From Emmonsiellopsis sp. PD_33 (Eukaryota; Ascomycota; Eurotiomycetes; Onygenales; Ajellomycetaceae): a DNA stretch of 27,671 nt. Positions 19,969 to 27,671 of the stretch are shown piece by piece; within the stretch, counting starts at the first letter, position 1, and every line of letters starts with the position of its first letter. The DNA is taken from the NCBI GenBank assembly GCA_032988165.1, contig JANTQF010000420.1, positions 1 through 27,671 on the forward strand. Direction: 5' to 3'. A program made the translations under genes and the position numbers. The notes beneath the pieces were generated by a model that saw only the letters and a program-made list of their open reading frames with translations, searched no databases and was not told where the DNA came from.

Positions 19969-20560
19969 TGTAGGTGCAGAATCACTTCACTGGGCCATCT
20001 AGGCTGTTCTTTAATCAGACTTGGTTAAAGCCCCAACTGCAGTTAGAGGGTGCACCCAGAACTGCCTGGATAAATAGTAATCTAGCTTTTCCATCCATTA
20101 GCTGGAGATAGATAGATAGATTAGTATATATATGTTTGTTTCTATATGGCTGGCCTTGTCTAGTAGTTAATTTTTCCATCTGGGATTTCATCCTGCATAT
20201 CTTTAATCACATCATGATTAACTCCCATCATGATTGACTCCTTGAAAAACAATTATTAAATTGAATGTATCTATAAACCTCTCCTGATAACACACAGACA
20301 ATATATCCTTAACTATTATGAACCCAGCTAATCACCTCTGCCCCCACTCTTACTCCCAGTCTCAAATAACCTGGCAACTGCATCTCTGGTGCATCCTCTA
20401 CTACTACATCTACCACCTCAAGACCCCCCTGGAGCTCTGAGGGACTCTAATCCACCTCAGGCACTGAAATAAGGTGTATTCCTATCTCACTCTTCTCTGC
20501 CTCTTCCTTCCCTTACCTACTTGGCATTTCCCTCTTCCAGACTTAATTCCCTTCAAAACA

Positions 20561-21121
20561 ATGCTAAACAACATTCCCCTCCTTGACTCCCACCTATTCT
20601 CTACAGACCTATCAAACATGTGTGGCATCTCTCTCTGGTGTGCATGAGATATGCCTCTCCACTCTGTGTATTGAATTTATGAGGCTCTCACTGCCCATGA
20701 GTATGTTGTTATTAGGCCTGAGGTGGAGTATTTCTTCTACCAGAAGTGCTGGTTATGAGCTATATGTTATATCCTAAATTCTGGTGATGAATATATGGAT
20801 GCCATCCAGTACACACTGCTTGCTTATATCACTGAGGAGCTTGTGAAGGCATTCAACTGGTGGATGAGTCTGGGGATGTGGCATGATAAATGAAAGTATA
20901 TTCATTGTAACTCATTCAATAATGTGCTCCTGGCCTTCAAGCTGGAAACTGTGCCTGCATGGACTACCAAAGTGCCAGCTATTAATATGGAATGGATTGC
21001 AGATTTGCCTGGTGATATACTAGATTCATTGGGGAGGCTAGTGCTTGAAGTTAGAGGGGAAAGTCCCACATTTGTGAAGAGAAATGTTATAACTAATATT
21101 GATTACTTTTATATGATCTAG
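20561..21121 (+). pseudogene. Decayed protein of unknown family
   Basis: One plus-strand frame is continuous from an ATG at 20561 to a TAG at 21119-21121 (187 codons). It is broken only by about five stops, mostly TGA at likely Arg positions. It reads, for example, IYEALTAHEYVVIRPEVEYF, AIQYTLLAYITEELVKAFNW and PAINMEWIADLPGDILDSLG. The even, non-repetitive composition and single frame leave little doubt that it was coding. I recognise no domain. It converges with, and overlaps by about 29 bases, the nucleotidyltransferase-type pseudogene on the other strand. The upstream 20320-20560 is C-rich and may be promoter or earlier coding sequence. Confidence 0.55.
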
Positions 21122-21845
21122 AACTATCATATATGGTCTGGCTATTTACAACCTAAATAAAGACCTCCTCATCATATTCTTTTCAATAAGCATCAGTAAT
21201 CTCATCTATCATTGCATGATTGAGTAATGCTTCCCTGAAATACATATTCAATGTTTAAATATACTCTCTCTTTAAAGGATCTCCATTGTGAGCTATTAGC
21301 TCCCTCAGCAGTGCAAGGGCATCATTGATATCCAACCTCTATTTAATTGGCTGCATATCATTATGTATCTGCCTCAATTTTCTCTTCAGCACTCACTCCA
21401 ATGGAATGATAAGAATGTGTAGATTTAGACCCTCCCAGAGGATAATGTTTTGTTTCTCTGCCTCTTCAAATAAAAGCTGCCTGGATTTGTTGGGGATGAA
21501 AAACATCATATCATTATTTGCCCAATTAGAAATAAAACCTAGATGTGTTGCAGTGCTTATCATAGCCTCATGTAGTGGCATTCAGATATTATCATCATGT
21601 GCCCACTGGGGCTCCAGGAAGTAGTTGAGGTCCATGGTGCTTTCTTGATTCTTTAAATAATTAACTGTGAGGAAGCCTCCAGCAGAAAGCAAAGTAATGG
21701 AAGTAAATGTATTAAGCAGTTCATTCCTGCCCATCTCCATATCAAGCATTTTAATAGCTTCAAAGCATGATGTATGGTTAGAATTATATCCTTTCTTTTT
21801 TTTTTTTTCCTTCTTAAAGGTAACCCTTCTTCCTCTTCAGACAAG
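21093..21845 (-). pseudogene. Decayed nucleotidyltransferase-fold protein
   Basis: The minus-strand frame runs from about 21845 to a TAG at 21093-21095, about 250 codons with six stops. Key part: CFEAIKMLDMEMGRNELLN, then TSITLLSAGGFLTVNYLK (GlyGly at 21675-21680), then about a dozen residues later STMDLNYFLEPQW (Asp 21630-21632). A GG followed by a D-x-D-like strand is the active-site layout of nucleotidyltransferase-fold proteins, and the overall text resembles a family of uncharacterised fungal proteins of this kind. They would be expected to transfer a nucleotide to an unknown target, or to bind one. The second acidic position of D-x-D is Asn here (21624-21626), as a G-to-A change would give. 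The start is uncertain, because an A-rich, frameshift-prone stretch lies at 21790-21810. Confidence 0.6.
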
Positions 21846-21889
21846 AAAAAATTATAAAAAGTATAATGCCTGTGCTACCTACCCTTCTT

Positions 21890-22324
21890 AAAGTTATTAG
21901 CCTCTAACTGCTTCTTTTCTGTATTCATTCTCTTGTATCAAGTCTCATGGAAGGTTGTTCAGCCAGAGGAAGGATTTCTGAGTAGTAGAGAAACAGTTAA
22001 TAGAACATTAGAATATGAAGAGTGTTTTCTGAGGAAAATATAATCCAACTTAATACCCATGCAGGCTGGATGAGGGGAAATTGACAACCCTGCAAGAAGT
22101 GGGATTAGTTGTGTGTTAGTGTAGGTAGTTACATGGATGGATATATTTGTACAAGTTTTATTTTCAGTGGTGCACATTCATGTGCCACACTCTTTTTAAA
22201 AGATGATTCTCTTAGCATATTAAGTAGAATATTAACCTAGTAGTAATTAAATCAACTACTTAGAGTCTTTTTCCATCTCTCTTCTTCTATCTTCTCTTAA
22301 TTTGCAGTTTTAAATCTTCCTAAA
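21890..22324. other. No recognised gene
   Basis: This stretch is AT-rich and CpG-free, and no frame resembles a known family on either strand. It could hold the promoter of the minus-strand gene ending at 21093. Confidence 0.4.
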
Positions 22325-22520
22325 TGACCTGCCAGCTAACCTGATAAACTACTAACCTGCTAAACTACTAATGTACTAAACTGCTAACCTAGCTACTAAA
22401 CTATATACTAACCTGGCCAGCTGCTAACCTGCCAACCTGCCTACTAATCTATATACTGACCTGGCCAGCTGCTAACCTGCCTACTAACCTGCCTACTAAC
22501 CTGCCTACTAAACTACATAC
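22325..22520 (+). repeat. Degenerate CTAACCTG minisatellite
   Basis: The sequence is built from ctaacctgc and ctactaaact modules. The cleanest part is three consecutive 12-mers of cctactaacctg (about 22472-22510). A longer repeat containing tatactaacctggccagctgctaacctgc occurs twice, about 55 bases apart. Confidence 0.8.
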
Positions 22521-22526
22521 AGACTG

Positions 22527-22630
22527 TACTGGTGGCAGCAGCAGTAGTGGTAGTGATGGTAGTAATAGTGATGATAATAGTAATAGTAGTACTATAATAG
22601 TAGGAGTAATAGTAGTAGTAGTAGTAGTAA

Positions 22631-22668
<38 letters not shown>

Positions 22669-22690
22669 ATAGTAGTAGTAGAATTACCTC
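22527..22690 (+). repeat. (AGT)n-rich microsatellite
   Basis: About 160 bases are dominated by AGT units with AAT, GAT and GGT interruptions. The longest clean run is about 22627-22668. It directly follows the minisatellite at 22325-22520. Confidence 0.95.
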
Positions 22691-22699
22691 AAAACAGCT

Positions 22700-23602
22700 A
22701 GAACCTCACATTCTTTATAATACTGCTTATGGTGAAGAATTGATGTCCTGAAATCTAGTAACAGTGGAAAGTAAATAGGTTCTTGAGAGAGCAGACTAGC
22801 TATGTAAGAAATATATCTCCCAGTGCTTGAGTATTTACCACAGGATTAGTGCCAAAATAAGCAAAAAATAAGCAAAATGCTGGAAAAATAAAAACAAGTT
22901 ATTAGTTGCATTGCTTCTTTCTTTATCAATCATTAAAGCCTTATTAAGATAGCCCCTTATCACTCCACTTACATGCCTGCTAGTGCTGCCCCTGCTTCTT
23001 CTGCACCTTTGTACTTTATAGCTCATGGTCCTATGCCCAAAAGGGCTAATTTCTACTCTACTTGTGGCTTAGAGTAAGTATTATCCAATCCTTGTTTGGT
23101 GGCATCCTTGGTTGCTCCACTGTGTGAGTGATCACAGCCATACTAAGTGTGCATTTAGAGCAAGTTGCATCAAGGCCTTCAGGGAGTTGGCATGTTTTGC
23201 TCTAAAAGGCTGGTTGGACAGTGTTGAATGCTTGGCAAGTATTAGTCACATACTAATGTTTGACTTAGAGAAATTCTGTGTGAGGCCTACCTTTCCCACT
23301 TGGGAATGTCAATAAGTTCTGTGTGGTCCTCAATTAGGGTTTGAAGTGCTGTCTTTGTTGGCACCAGCATTGGCTCTGTGTGTATGTAAGTATATTATAA
23401 TTCTAATTTCCTTATTCCCTGGTTGATTGTCAACTGTTTTTCTTCAATATCCTCATTTTCCTACTCCATTTTTGTCTTTACTTTGGGGTGAATTGCATCC
23501 TTTTTGCATAGTGTTTAGAGTATTTATCTCTATTTCCTATTGCTTTGTGGAGCAATTTACCTTAATTTGCAGTCATTTTGGAGTTGTTTCATAGCAGAAT
23601 TG
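22700..23602. other. No recognised gene
   Basis: Mixed sequence with short open frames of no recognisable family on both strands. The part from 23380 to 23600 is T-rich on the plus strand (ttccttattccctggttgatt...), as expected of a decayed promoter or leader for the plus-strand gene at 23603. Confidence 0.4.
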
Positions 23603-24235
23603 ATGCTAACAGTTGATATAGCTGCCCAACTCTAACAATGTGTGCTGGGTGATGGAGCTGCACTGATACCTTATCTTTGCTGCTCTGATGGGTGAGACTT
23701 CAGTGGTCAAGGTTGCTGAGCTTCAGGACTTGGTGGAGAGCCTCATCAGGCTGCCATGTCTGTTGCTCATTAGGAGACTGGTCATCTGGAAGGTGCTGCT
23801 TGCCAGGAAGCCTTGAAATAGGCTTGTGTGGCTGAGACTGGGGAGGAAGAGGAGGAGGAGGATGAGGGGATGTTTGGGGGTATTGAAGGAGGGTTGTCAA
23901 GCCTGGGGGAGCTGGCAGAGGGGCTGGCAGGCCCAGAAGACCATCCTGGGGGGGGGTGGGTAGAGCCAGAAGAACCAGTAGTGAGGTCAGAGGGCCCAGA
24001 GGACCATCCCAGGGGGGGGTGACTCCTTGACAACTGGGTGCAGATGGATGTGCTGTTGCTGCAGGCTGATAAGGGTGACATAGTAAGCTATCAGTTCTTT
24101 ATGAGGCTGACACAGGAGAGGCAGCAGGACCAGGCCTGGGCTGGGATGTATTATTAGGTCTGTAGGAACCAGGAGATAGCTCTTCAGTATGTACCAAAGT
24201 GCATGATCAAATATTATATCAAGGAGATGATGTAG
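23603..24235 (+). pseudogene. Decayed acidic protein, unknown
   Basis: One plus-strand frame runs from an ATG at 23603 to a TAG at 24233-24235 (210 codons). It has about seven internal stops and no frameshift. The centre is ETGEEEEEEDEGMFGGIEGG followed by LAEGLAGPEDHPGGGW; a Gly-Pro-Glu-Asp-His-Pro motif recurs 21 codons later. The C-terminal part looks globular and basic (KGDIVSYQFFMRLTQERQQ, QEIALQYVPKCMIKYYIKEM). The DNA is locally G-rich with runs of seven to nine G. I recognise no family. A small Gag-like or chromatin-associated protein would fit the acid-then-basic layout, but that is speculation. Confidence 0.5.
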
Positions 24236-24309
24236 GGGGGGGTAGTTGTGAGGGGTGTGTGCCAAGATCACTTAGTTAGTTTTGTGTTTGCTTTTCTGTT
24301 TTAATCAAA

Positions 24310-25185
24310 TTGAAGATGATTGTACCCATTTTTATATCCCCTATCATTCTATTAAAGTGAGGTGAAAGTGAGAATTTTGTTGAGAAAAAGGCCTATAAAC
24401 TATGCAGTAAAACCATGTAAAAACCTTTAAGGGAAAAAATAAAAAACCTCATAGGAAAAAAGAAAGTGGAAAGTAGATAGTAATAGAAGTAAAGGATTTA
24501 TCAGAACTTTTAAAGGCTTCTGCCTATATCAAAAAGATTTAGCTGAACCTTTAGAATAGAATTTAGGAGAACTTTGAGCTTATTTTAGCTTGCCAAAGGA
24601 TTACCTCAACCTGAGAAAGGGATTATAGAGCTCTGGGCTTAGTCCTGAGAAGGGGCTAAAGGCTTACCTGATCTTTCAAAAAGGGCTTATACATCTTTGG
24701 ACTTGAACTGTAGTAGGTGCCAAAGGTTTATGCAGCCTTTTGAATGGGTAAAGAGTTTATGGAGCTTCAGAGTCAGACAATGATGGTCTCTGGAGGCTTA
24801 CCTGACCTTTAGGTCATACAAAATAGCAGACTAGAAGAATGAGGAGATCAGACAATTAAAGGCTGAGATTGACAGACTGAAAGGGAACATGGAAATGTAG
24901 AATTAAGTTAGAGAATAGGATTTTCATAGAGGAAAAGAATAAACAGGGAAATAGTAGGGAGAAGAATAGCAGCCTTTAAAGTTAATTTAACTAGAGTTTC
25001 AAGTAAATATTTAATTATTACCACCATTTCTTTAAGTATCTAGATCATTAAACTTGGATAAATCAGAAAACATGTTTTAAACATGAGGATTACAATCTAT
25101 TAAAAATATTAAGTTAATAGAAATATAAAGTAATAGTCTTCTATTAGTTTGAGCTAGAAAATCCCAAGTTTATACTTGAGTAGGT
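24310..25185. other. AT-rich spacer with weak repetition
   Basis: I recognise no gene. Between about 24520 and 24810 a phrase like aaaggcttacctgatcttt recurs in degenerate form roughly every 60-70 bases (near 24515, 24660, 24720 and 24790), hinting at an eroded tandem repeat. The rest is AT-rich filler. Confidence 0.35.
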
Positions 25186-25188
25186 ATC

Positions 25189-25286
25189 TGTGAAGGGCTA
25201 CACCCTTATACCCTATATCTGTAGCTTGGCTGAACTTTGCCCAATCTCTGACTGCCTGATTGGACACCTCTAATCAAGCCTTCACA
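25189..25286. repeat. Short TGTGAAGG...CCTTCACA bounded segment
   Basis: This 98-base segment begins TGTGAAGGGCT and ends AAGCCTTCACA, an inverted terminal match of about 10 bases in the TG...CA style of LTR ends. There is no convincing target duplication (gtatc against tgaat). It might be a tiny solo LTR or a chance hairpin. The following 25290-25855 holds no recognised gene. Confidence 0.25.
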
Positions 25287-25859
25287 TGAATGTTTATCTG
25301 CTCTGACCTCATGTAAACCTCTTCTCTTATATTGCATGATCTTGCAATTCCTTTTCCTTTTTCCTTTCTTTCTCTAGCAATTACAATCTTGATTTTAGCA
25401 TATAGCTCACATGATCCACTTATTGGAGTGCACCCATTACAGTATGTTAGGCCTAATAATTATTATTTACATTAATCATGTAATTTTCTGTATTCTATTT
25501 AATATGTACTTTTACTGTTTAATATTTAATATAAACATTAAATTATATTGCTCAGAAATTATTAAAATATATATAATTACTAAGAGTAGGATTAGGTGTT
25601 TATGAGATGGTAAATTATATTAAATAACTTAATATACTTAATTCTTAGAGATTAGATGCCTGGCTTCTTGTAATGTGCTCATCTAACTATACCCCAGTAC
25701 TCTGTAGTTATATGATAATTATCCATTATAATCTCATGTGATTCTGCTACATAGTATAGTTATCTCTATATACACCCAGGCTGCATTTTAATAGAACTAT
25801 CTTTCTATACTATTATAGATAATTGTGCCTTCACTGCTTCACCCACTTCTCCTGTTGTA

Positions 25860-26354
25860 GGTGCGCCACACCAATACAATAAAAACACTAATAGGATAAA
25901 AATGAAAAATAAGTACCTTTTATATGGCAGTCTGATACAAAAGATACCTAATTTCAATTTCCAGTTTTTTCATGATTTCTCAACAACCACACAAGATATA
26001 GAGCTCATAGTAAGTAGGAGTTATTAATTTTCAATAAGAAATCACCTAGTACTAAAAAAGATCTTTTAAAGATCTTCATTCTCTATAAACTAATAACATG
26101 TTAAAATTTCAGGCACAGAAATAGAGATCTCAAGAATAAGAGGTAGTAGATATGATATCTCTTAACTAGGTTATTCTTTAGCTATTTAATATGCTCCTAT
26201 TGAAGTATGGGATCTATATCTCTTGTGGTGGTTAAGAAATTAATTTTTTTAAAAAAATCAGAATAAGTATCTTTTATATGGGGAAGCCATATAAAAGGTA
26301 TCTAGTCTCACTTTTTATTATATTAGTGTTTTTATCATATTGGTGTGGTGCATC
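25860..26354. mobile_element. MITE with about 70-bp terminal inverted repeats
   Basis: The left end (25860-25930) begins GGTGCGCCACACCAATA and continues ataaaaacactaata...taccttttatatggc. The reverse complement of the right end (26354-26284) begins GATGCACCACACCAATA and continues in the same way to taccttttatatggc. The arms are about 85% alike by eye. TA dinucleotides flank both ends (25858-25859 and 26355-26356), as for Tc1/mariner-type insertions. There is no room for a transposase, so it would have moved with an enzyme supplied elsewhere. Each end also carries a subterminal hairpin (for example tcttttatatgg...ccatataaaagg, about 26268-26302). Confidence 0.85.
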
Positions 26355-26584
26355 TAGAAGGTGAGACTGAGAGGTACAGCAGTAAAGGCATGATTATACT
26401 CTTGACACTACTTGCATAAAATATTACATACTAATATAAAAGTAATATAGTATTTAGAACTGCATATAATTTCTTTACTTGTAATATATCAGAGAATGAA
26501 AAACTTAATGGATTAGATCTACTATACAGTAAGATAAGTGGTGTACAATCCTAAGCCTGTAATAATAAGGGCTGACATAATTAT

Positions 26585-26752
26585 GGCATTGTATCCTATA
26601 CCTAGTACAGAATATCACTAGTGGTGAATGATCTCAGAGCTTGGCATTATATTTTGCTAGTCCATAGCATGTGATGCTGATATAATGGTGGCATTGTATT
26701 CTATACCTAGTACAGAATATCACTAGTGGTAAATCCCAGAGCTTGACATTAA
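26585..26752 (+). repeat. Direct repeat of about 65 bp, offset 105
   Basis: The phrase ggcattgtat-c/t-ctatacctagtacagaatatcactagtggt-g/a-aat...cagagctt-g-g/a-catta occurs at 26585-26648 and again at 26690-26750. The two are nearly identical in the first 48 bases, with a small gap later. The 40 bases between them are unique. Confidence 0.9.
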
Positions 26753-26984
26753 TTGCAAAGCTTGCTGGGTGATTAGGTGGGTGCTCATCAGGTGGCTGTG
26801 ATGAGTAGCTTCCAGTAATTATCATGTAGTTTACTAGTTGGGCATATTGGGTGGTCACAGTATTATCATCCTCTGCTCAACTTACCTCATCAGATGATAA
26901 GATATTTATAGCAAATTTCAATTGATTATAACTAGTAGCCCATGGGAGTGCTCCTATAGATAAATTACATACTACCTGATGAGA
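26634..26984 (-). pseudogene. Possible decayed coding fragment, unknown
   Basis: A minus-strand frame is open from about 26984 to 26634 with a single stop near 26878. It reads YNQLKFAINILSSDEVS, a stop, AEDDNTVTTQYAQLVNYMI and QPPDEHPPNHPASFAINVKL. The first half looks like protein. The last third overlaps the direct repeat at 26690-26750 and is probably not coding. I recognise no family. Confidence 0.3.
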
Positions 26985-27000
26985 CAACATATGGTATTGT

Positions 27001-27077
27001 ATTACCCACCCACTTGCTACTGGTAATTACTGGGAGGGTGGCCTTGGAGAAGATCAAGCAGCACTCCTACAAATATA
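27001..27077 (+). repeat. Unoccupied copy of a duplicated segment
   Basis: The segment attacccacccacttgctac...tgggagggtggccttggagaagatcaagcagcactcctacaaatata recurs as 27275-27316 plus 27625-27671. In that second copy the solo LTR is inserted between the two halves. This copy therefore serves as the empty-site reference. Confidence 0.88.
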
Positions 27078-27274
27078 TATATAAAGATGAACTGAGTATG
27101 CAATATAATGGCAACTATTAAGAATGAAAGAGCTTATCAAGGAATCCAGTAGCTACTGATTATCATCAGTAAATATAATAAGATTTAAATGTAATTTAAT
27201 TTAACTATTAATGAATCTAGTTACTTCCAGAAGTGCTGAGAGCCCCTAAATACACTTAAAAGTATATAGGAAAT

Positions 27275-27316
27275 ATTACCCACCCACTTGTTACTGGTAA
27301 TTACTGGGAGGGTAGC
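27275..27316 (+). repeat. Left half of the occupied copy
   Basis: It matches 27001-27042 with about three differences. It ends in gtagc (27312-27316), the likely 5-base target duplication, right before the solo LTR. The other half resumes at about 27625 and runs off the window end. Confidence 0.85.
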
Positions 27317-27619
27317 TGTGAGAACCACAGGCTCACAAGGTGAAGATCTAGGGCTGCTAGGCTAGAGAGCCTTTAAAGGAGTAAGCCCAGGGGGCTCAGG
27401 GGTCACAATGGTGGAGGCTTACATAAGGCTTACCTAAGTGGGTCTGAGATTTTGATGTATATAACCTTTGCTAGCCCCCCTATCTTCATAGGGCCAGTAA
27501 ACAGCTTTGCTATGTTCTTACCCCTATGTTTAATATAACCAACCCTTTGTACTATATGTTTATATTCCCTCACATTATTCTATAACCTCTATGCCCTACC
27601 CTATGGGTGAATCCTTACA
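27317..27619. mobile_element. Solo LTR, 303 bp
   Basis: The segment begins TGTGAGAACC and ends ATCCTTACA, the TG...CA ends with short inverted match (TGTGAG against CTTACA) typical of LTRs. It is flanked by gtagc and gtagg, a 5-base duplication with one mismatch, and it interrupts a sequence present uninterrupted at 27001-27077. Inside are a TATA-like stretch (gatgtatataacc, near 27454) and a pyrimidine-rich 3' half, as in an LTR promoter. There is no internal coding region, so it is the product of LTR-LTR recombination. The parent superfamily cannot be named; Ty3/gypsy is plausible. Confidence 0.82.
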
Positions 27620-27671
27620 GTAGGTAGCCTTCCAAGGGTGGAGAAGATCAAGTGGCACTCCTATAAATATA

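Noticed and set aside
21393..21624. Plus-strand frame opposite the nucleotidyltransferase relic
   Set aside because: The minus-strand frame extends over 250 codons with family-like motifs; the plus frame is Cys/Ser-rich and short.
22325..22520. CTAACCTG-rich repeat as an internal telomere tract
   Set aside because: The units are irregular, are not CCCTAA or a known fungal variant, and the best period is 12 bases; treated as a minisatellite.
22835..23026. Minus-strand 63-codon frame rich in Arg and Ser at its start
   Set aside because: No family signature, no extension on either side in any phase.
23782..24271. Pro/Ser-rich minus-strand frames opposite the acidic protein
   Set aside because: They are the complement of a Gly/Glu-rich plus-strand frame that spans 210 codons in one phase; the minus-strand frames are fragmentary.
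25189..25286. Solo LTR call for the TGTGAAGG...CCTTCACA segment
   Set aside because: Only 98 bases long with no target duplication; kept as a low-confidence repeat only.
94..27671. Classic CpA-type RIP as the cause of decay
   Set aside because: CA dinucleotides are still common throughout, whereas CG is almost absent, so the target was CpG.
1..27671. CRISPR arrays, bacterial operons, tRNA or rRNA genes
   Set aside because: No regularly spaced palindromic repeats, no ribosome-binding-site-led compact genes, and no cloverleaf or rRNA core sequence seen on either strand.

Overview
The window looks like a transposon-rich, probably subtelomeric, stretch of a filamentous ascomycete genome (Pezizomycotina; an Onygenales or Eurotiales relative is my best guess, not proven). 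Reasons: decayed genes of families typical of these fungi (a telomere-linked RecQ-type helicase with an N-terminal zinc finger, an F-box protein, a nucleotidyltransferase-fold protein), LTR retrotransposon debris, and a mutation signature like a fungal repeat defence. After base 93 the CG dinucleotide is practically gone: six occur in the first 93 bases and I can find only two more (19468 and 25864). TG and CA are plentiful, and most in-frame stops sit where an Arg CGA codon would be expected. This is CpG-targeted decay (a RIP or methylation-deamination type process), not the classic CpA type. No gene looks intact.

Layout. 1-93: CpG-normal DNA. 94-4700: AT-rich, mostly featureless, with an ankyrin remnant (2190-2425, +), a triple 51-bp repeat (2683-2835) and one unexplained open frame (1346-1807, +). 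5714-6430 (-): a decayed protein with a perfect 12-residue repeat carrying sumoylation-like psi-K-x-E motifs. 6870-11524 (-): a nearly full-length decayed telomere-linked RecQ-like helicase. 11661-14050 (-): an unknown C-terminal fragment, a 374-bp-spaced duplication, a Gag-like fragment and a Ty3/gypsy reverse transcriptase fragment. 14490-16128 (-): a decayed F-box/propeller-type protein, divergent from a decayed piggyBac transposase (17239-19216, +), with a 20-bp minisatellite between them. 19385-19762: a degenerate inverted repeat. 20561-21121 (+) and 21093-21845 (-): two convergent decayed genes, the second of nucleotidyltransferase type. 22325-22690: minisatellite and (AGT)n. 23603-24235 (+): a decayed acidic protein. 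25860-26354: a MITE with about 70-bp terminal inverted repeats flanked by TA. 26585-27671: direct repeats and a solo LTR (27317-27619) whose unoccupied sister site lies about 270 bp upstream.

The parts do not form a working operon or pathway. They read as a graveyard in which mobile elements and several non-transposon gene copies were silenced by the same CpG-specific process, followed by later small-element insertions. Reading frames were worked out by hand; boundaries of pseudogenes are approximate unless a motif position is given.
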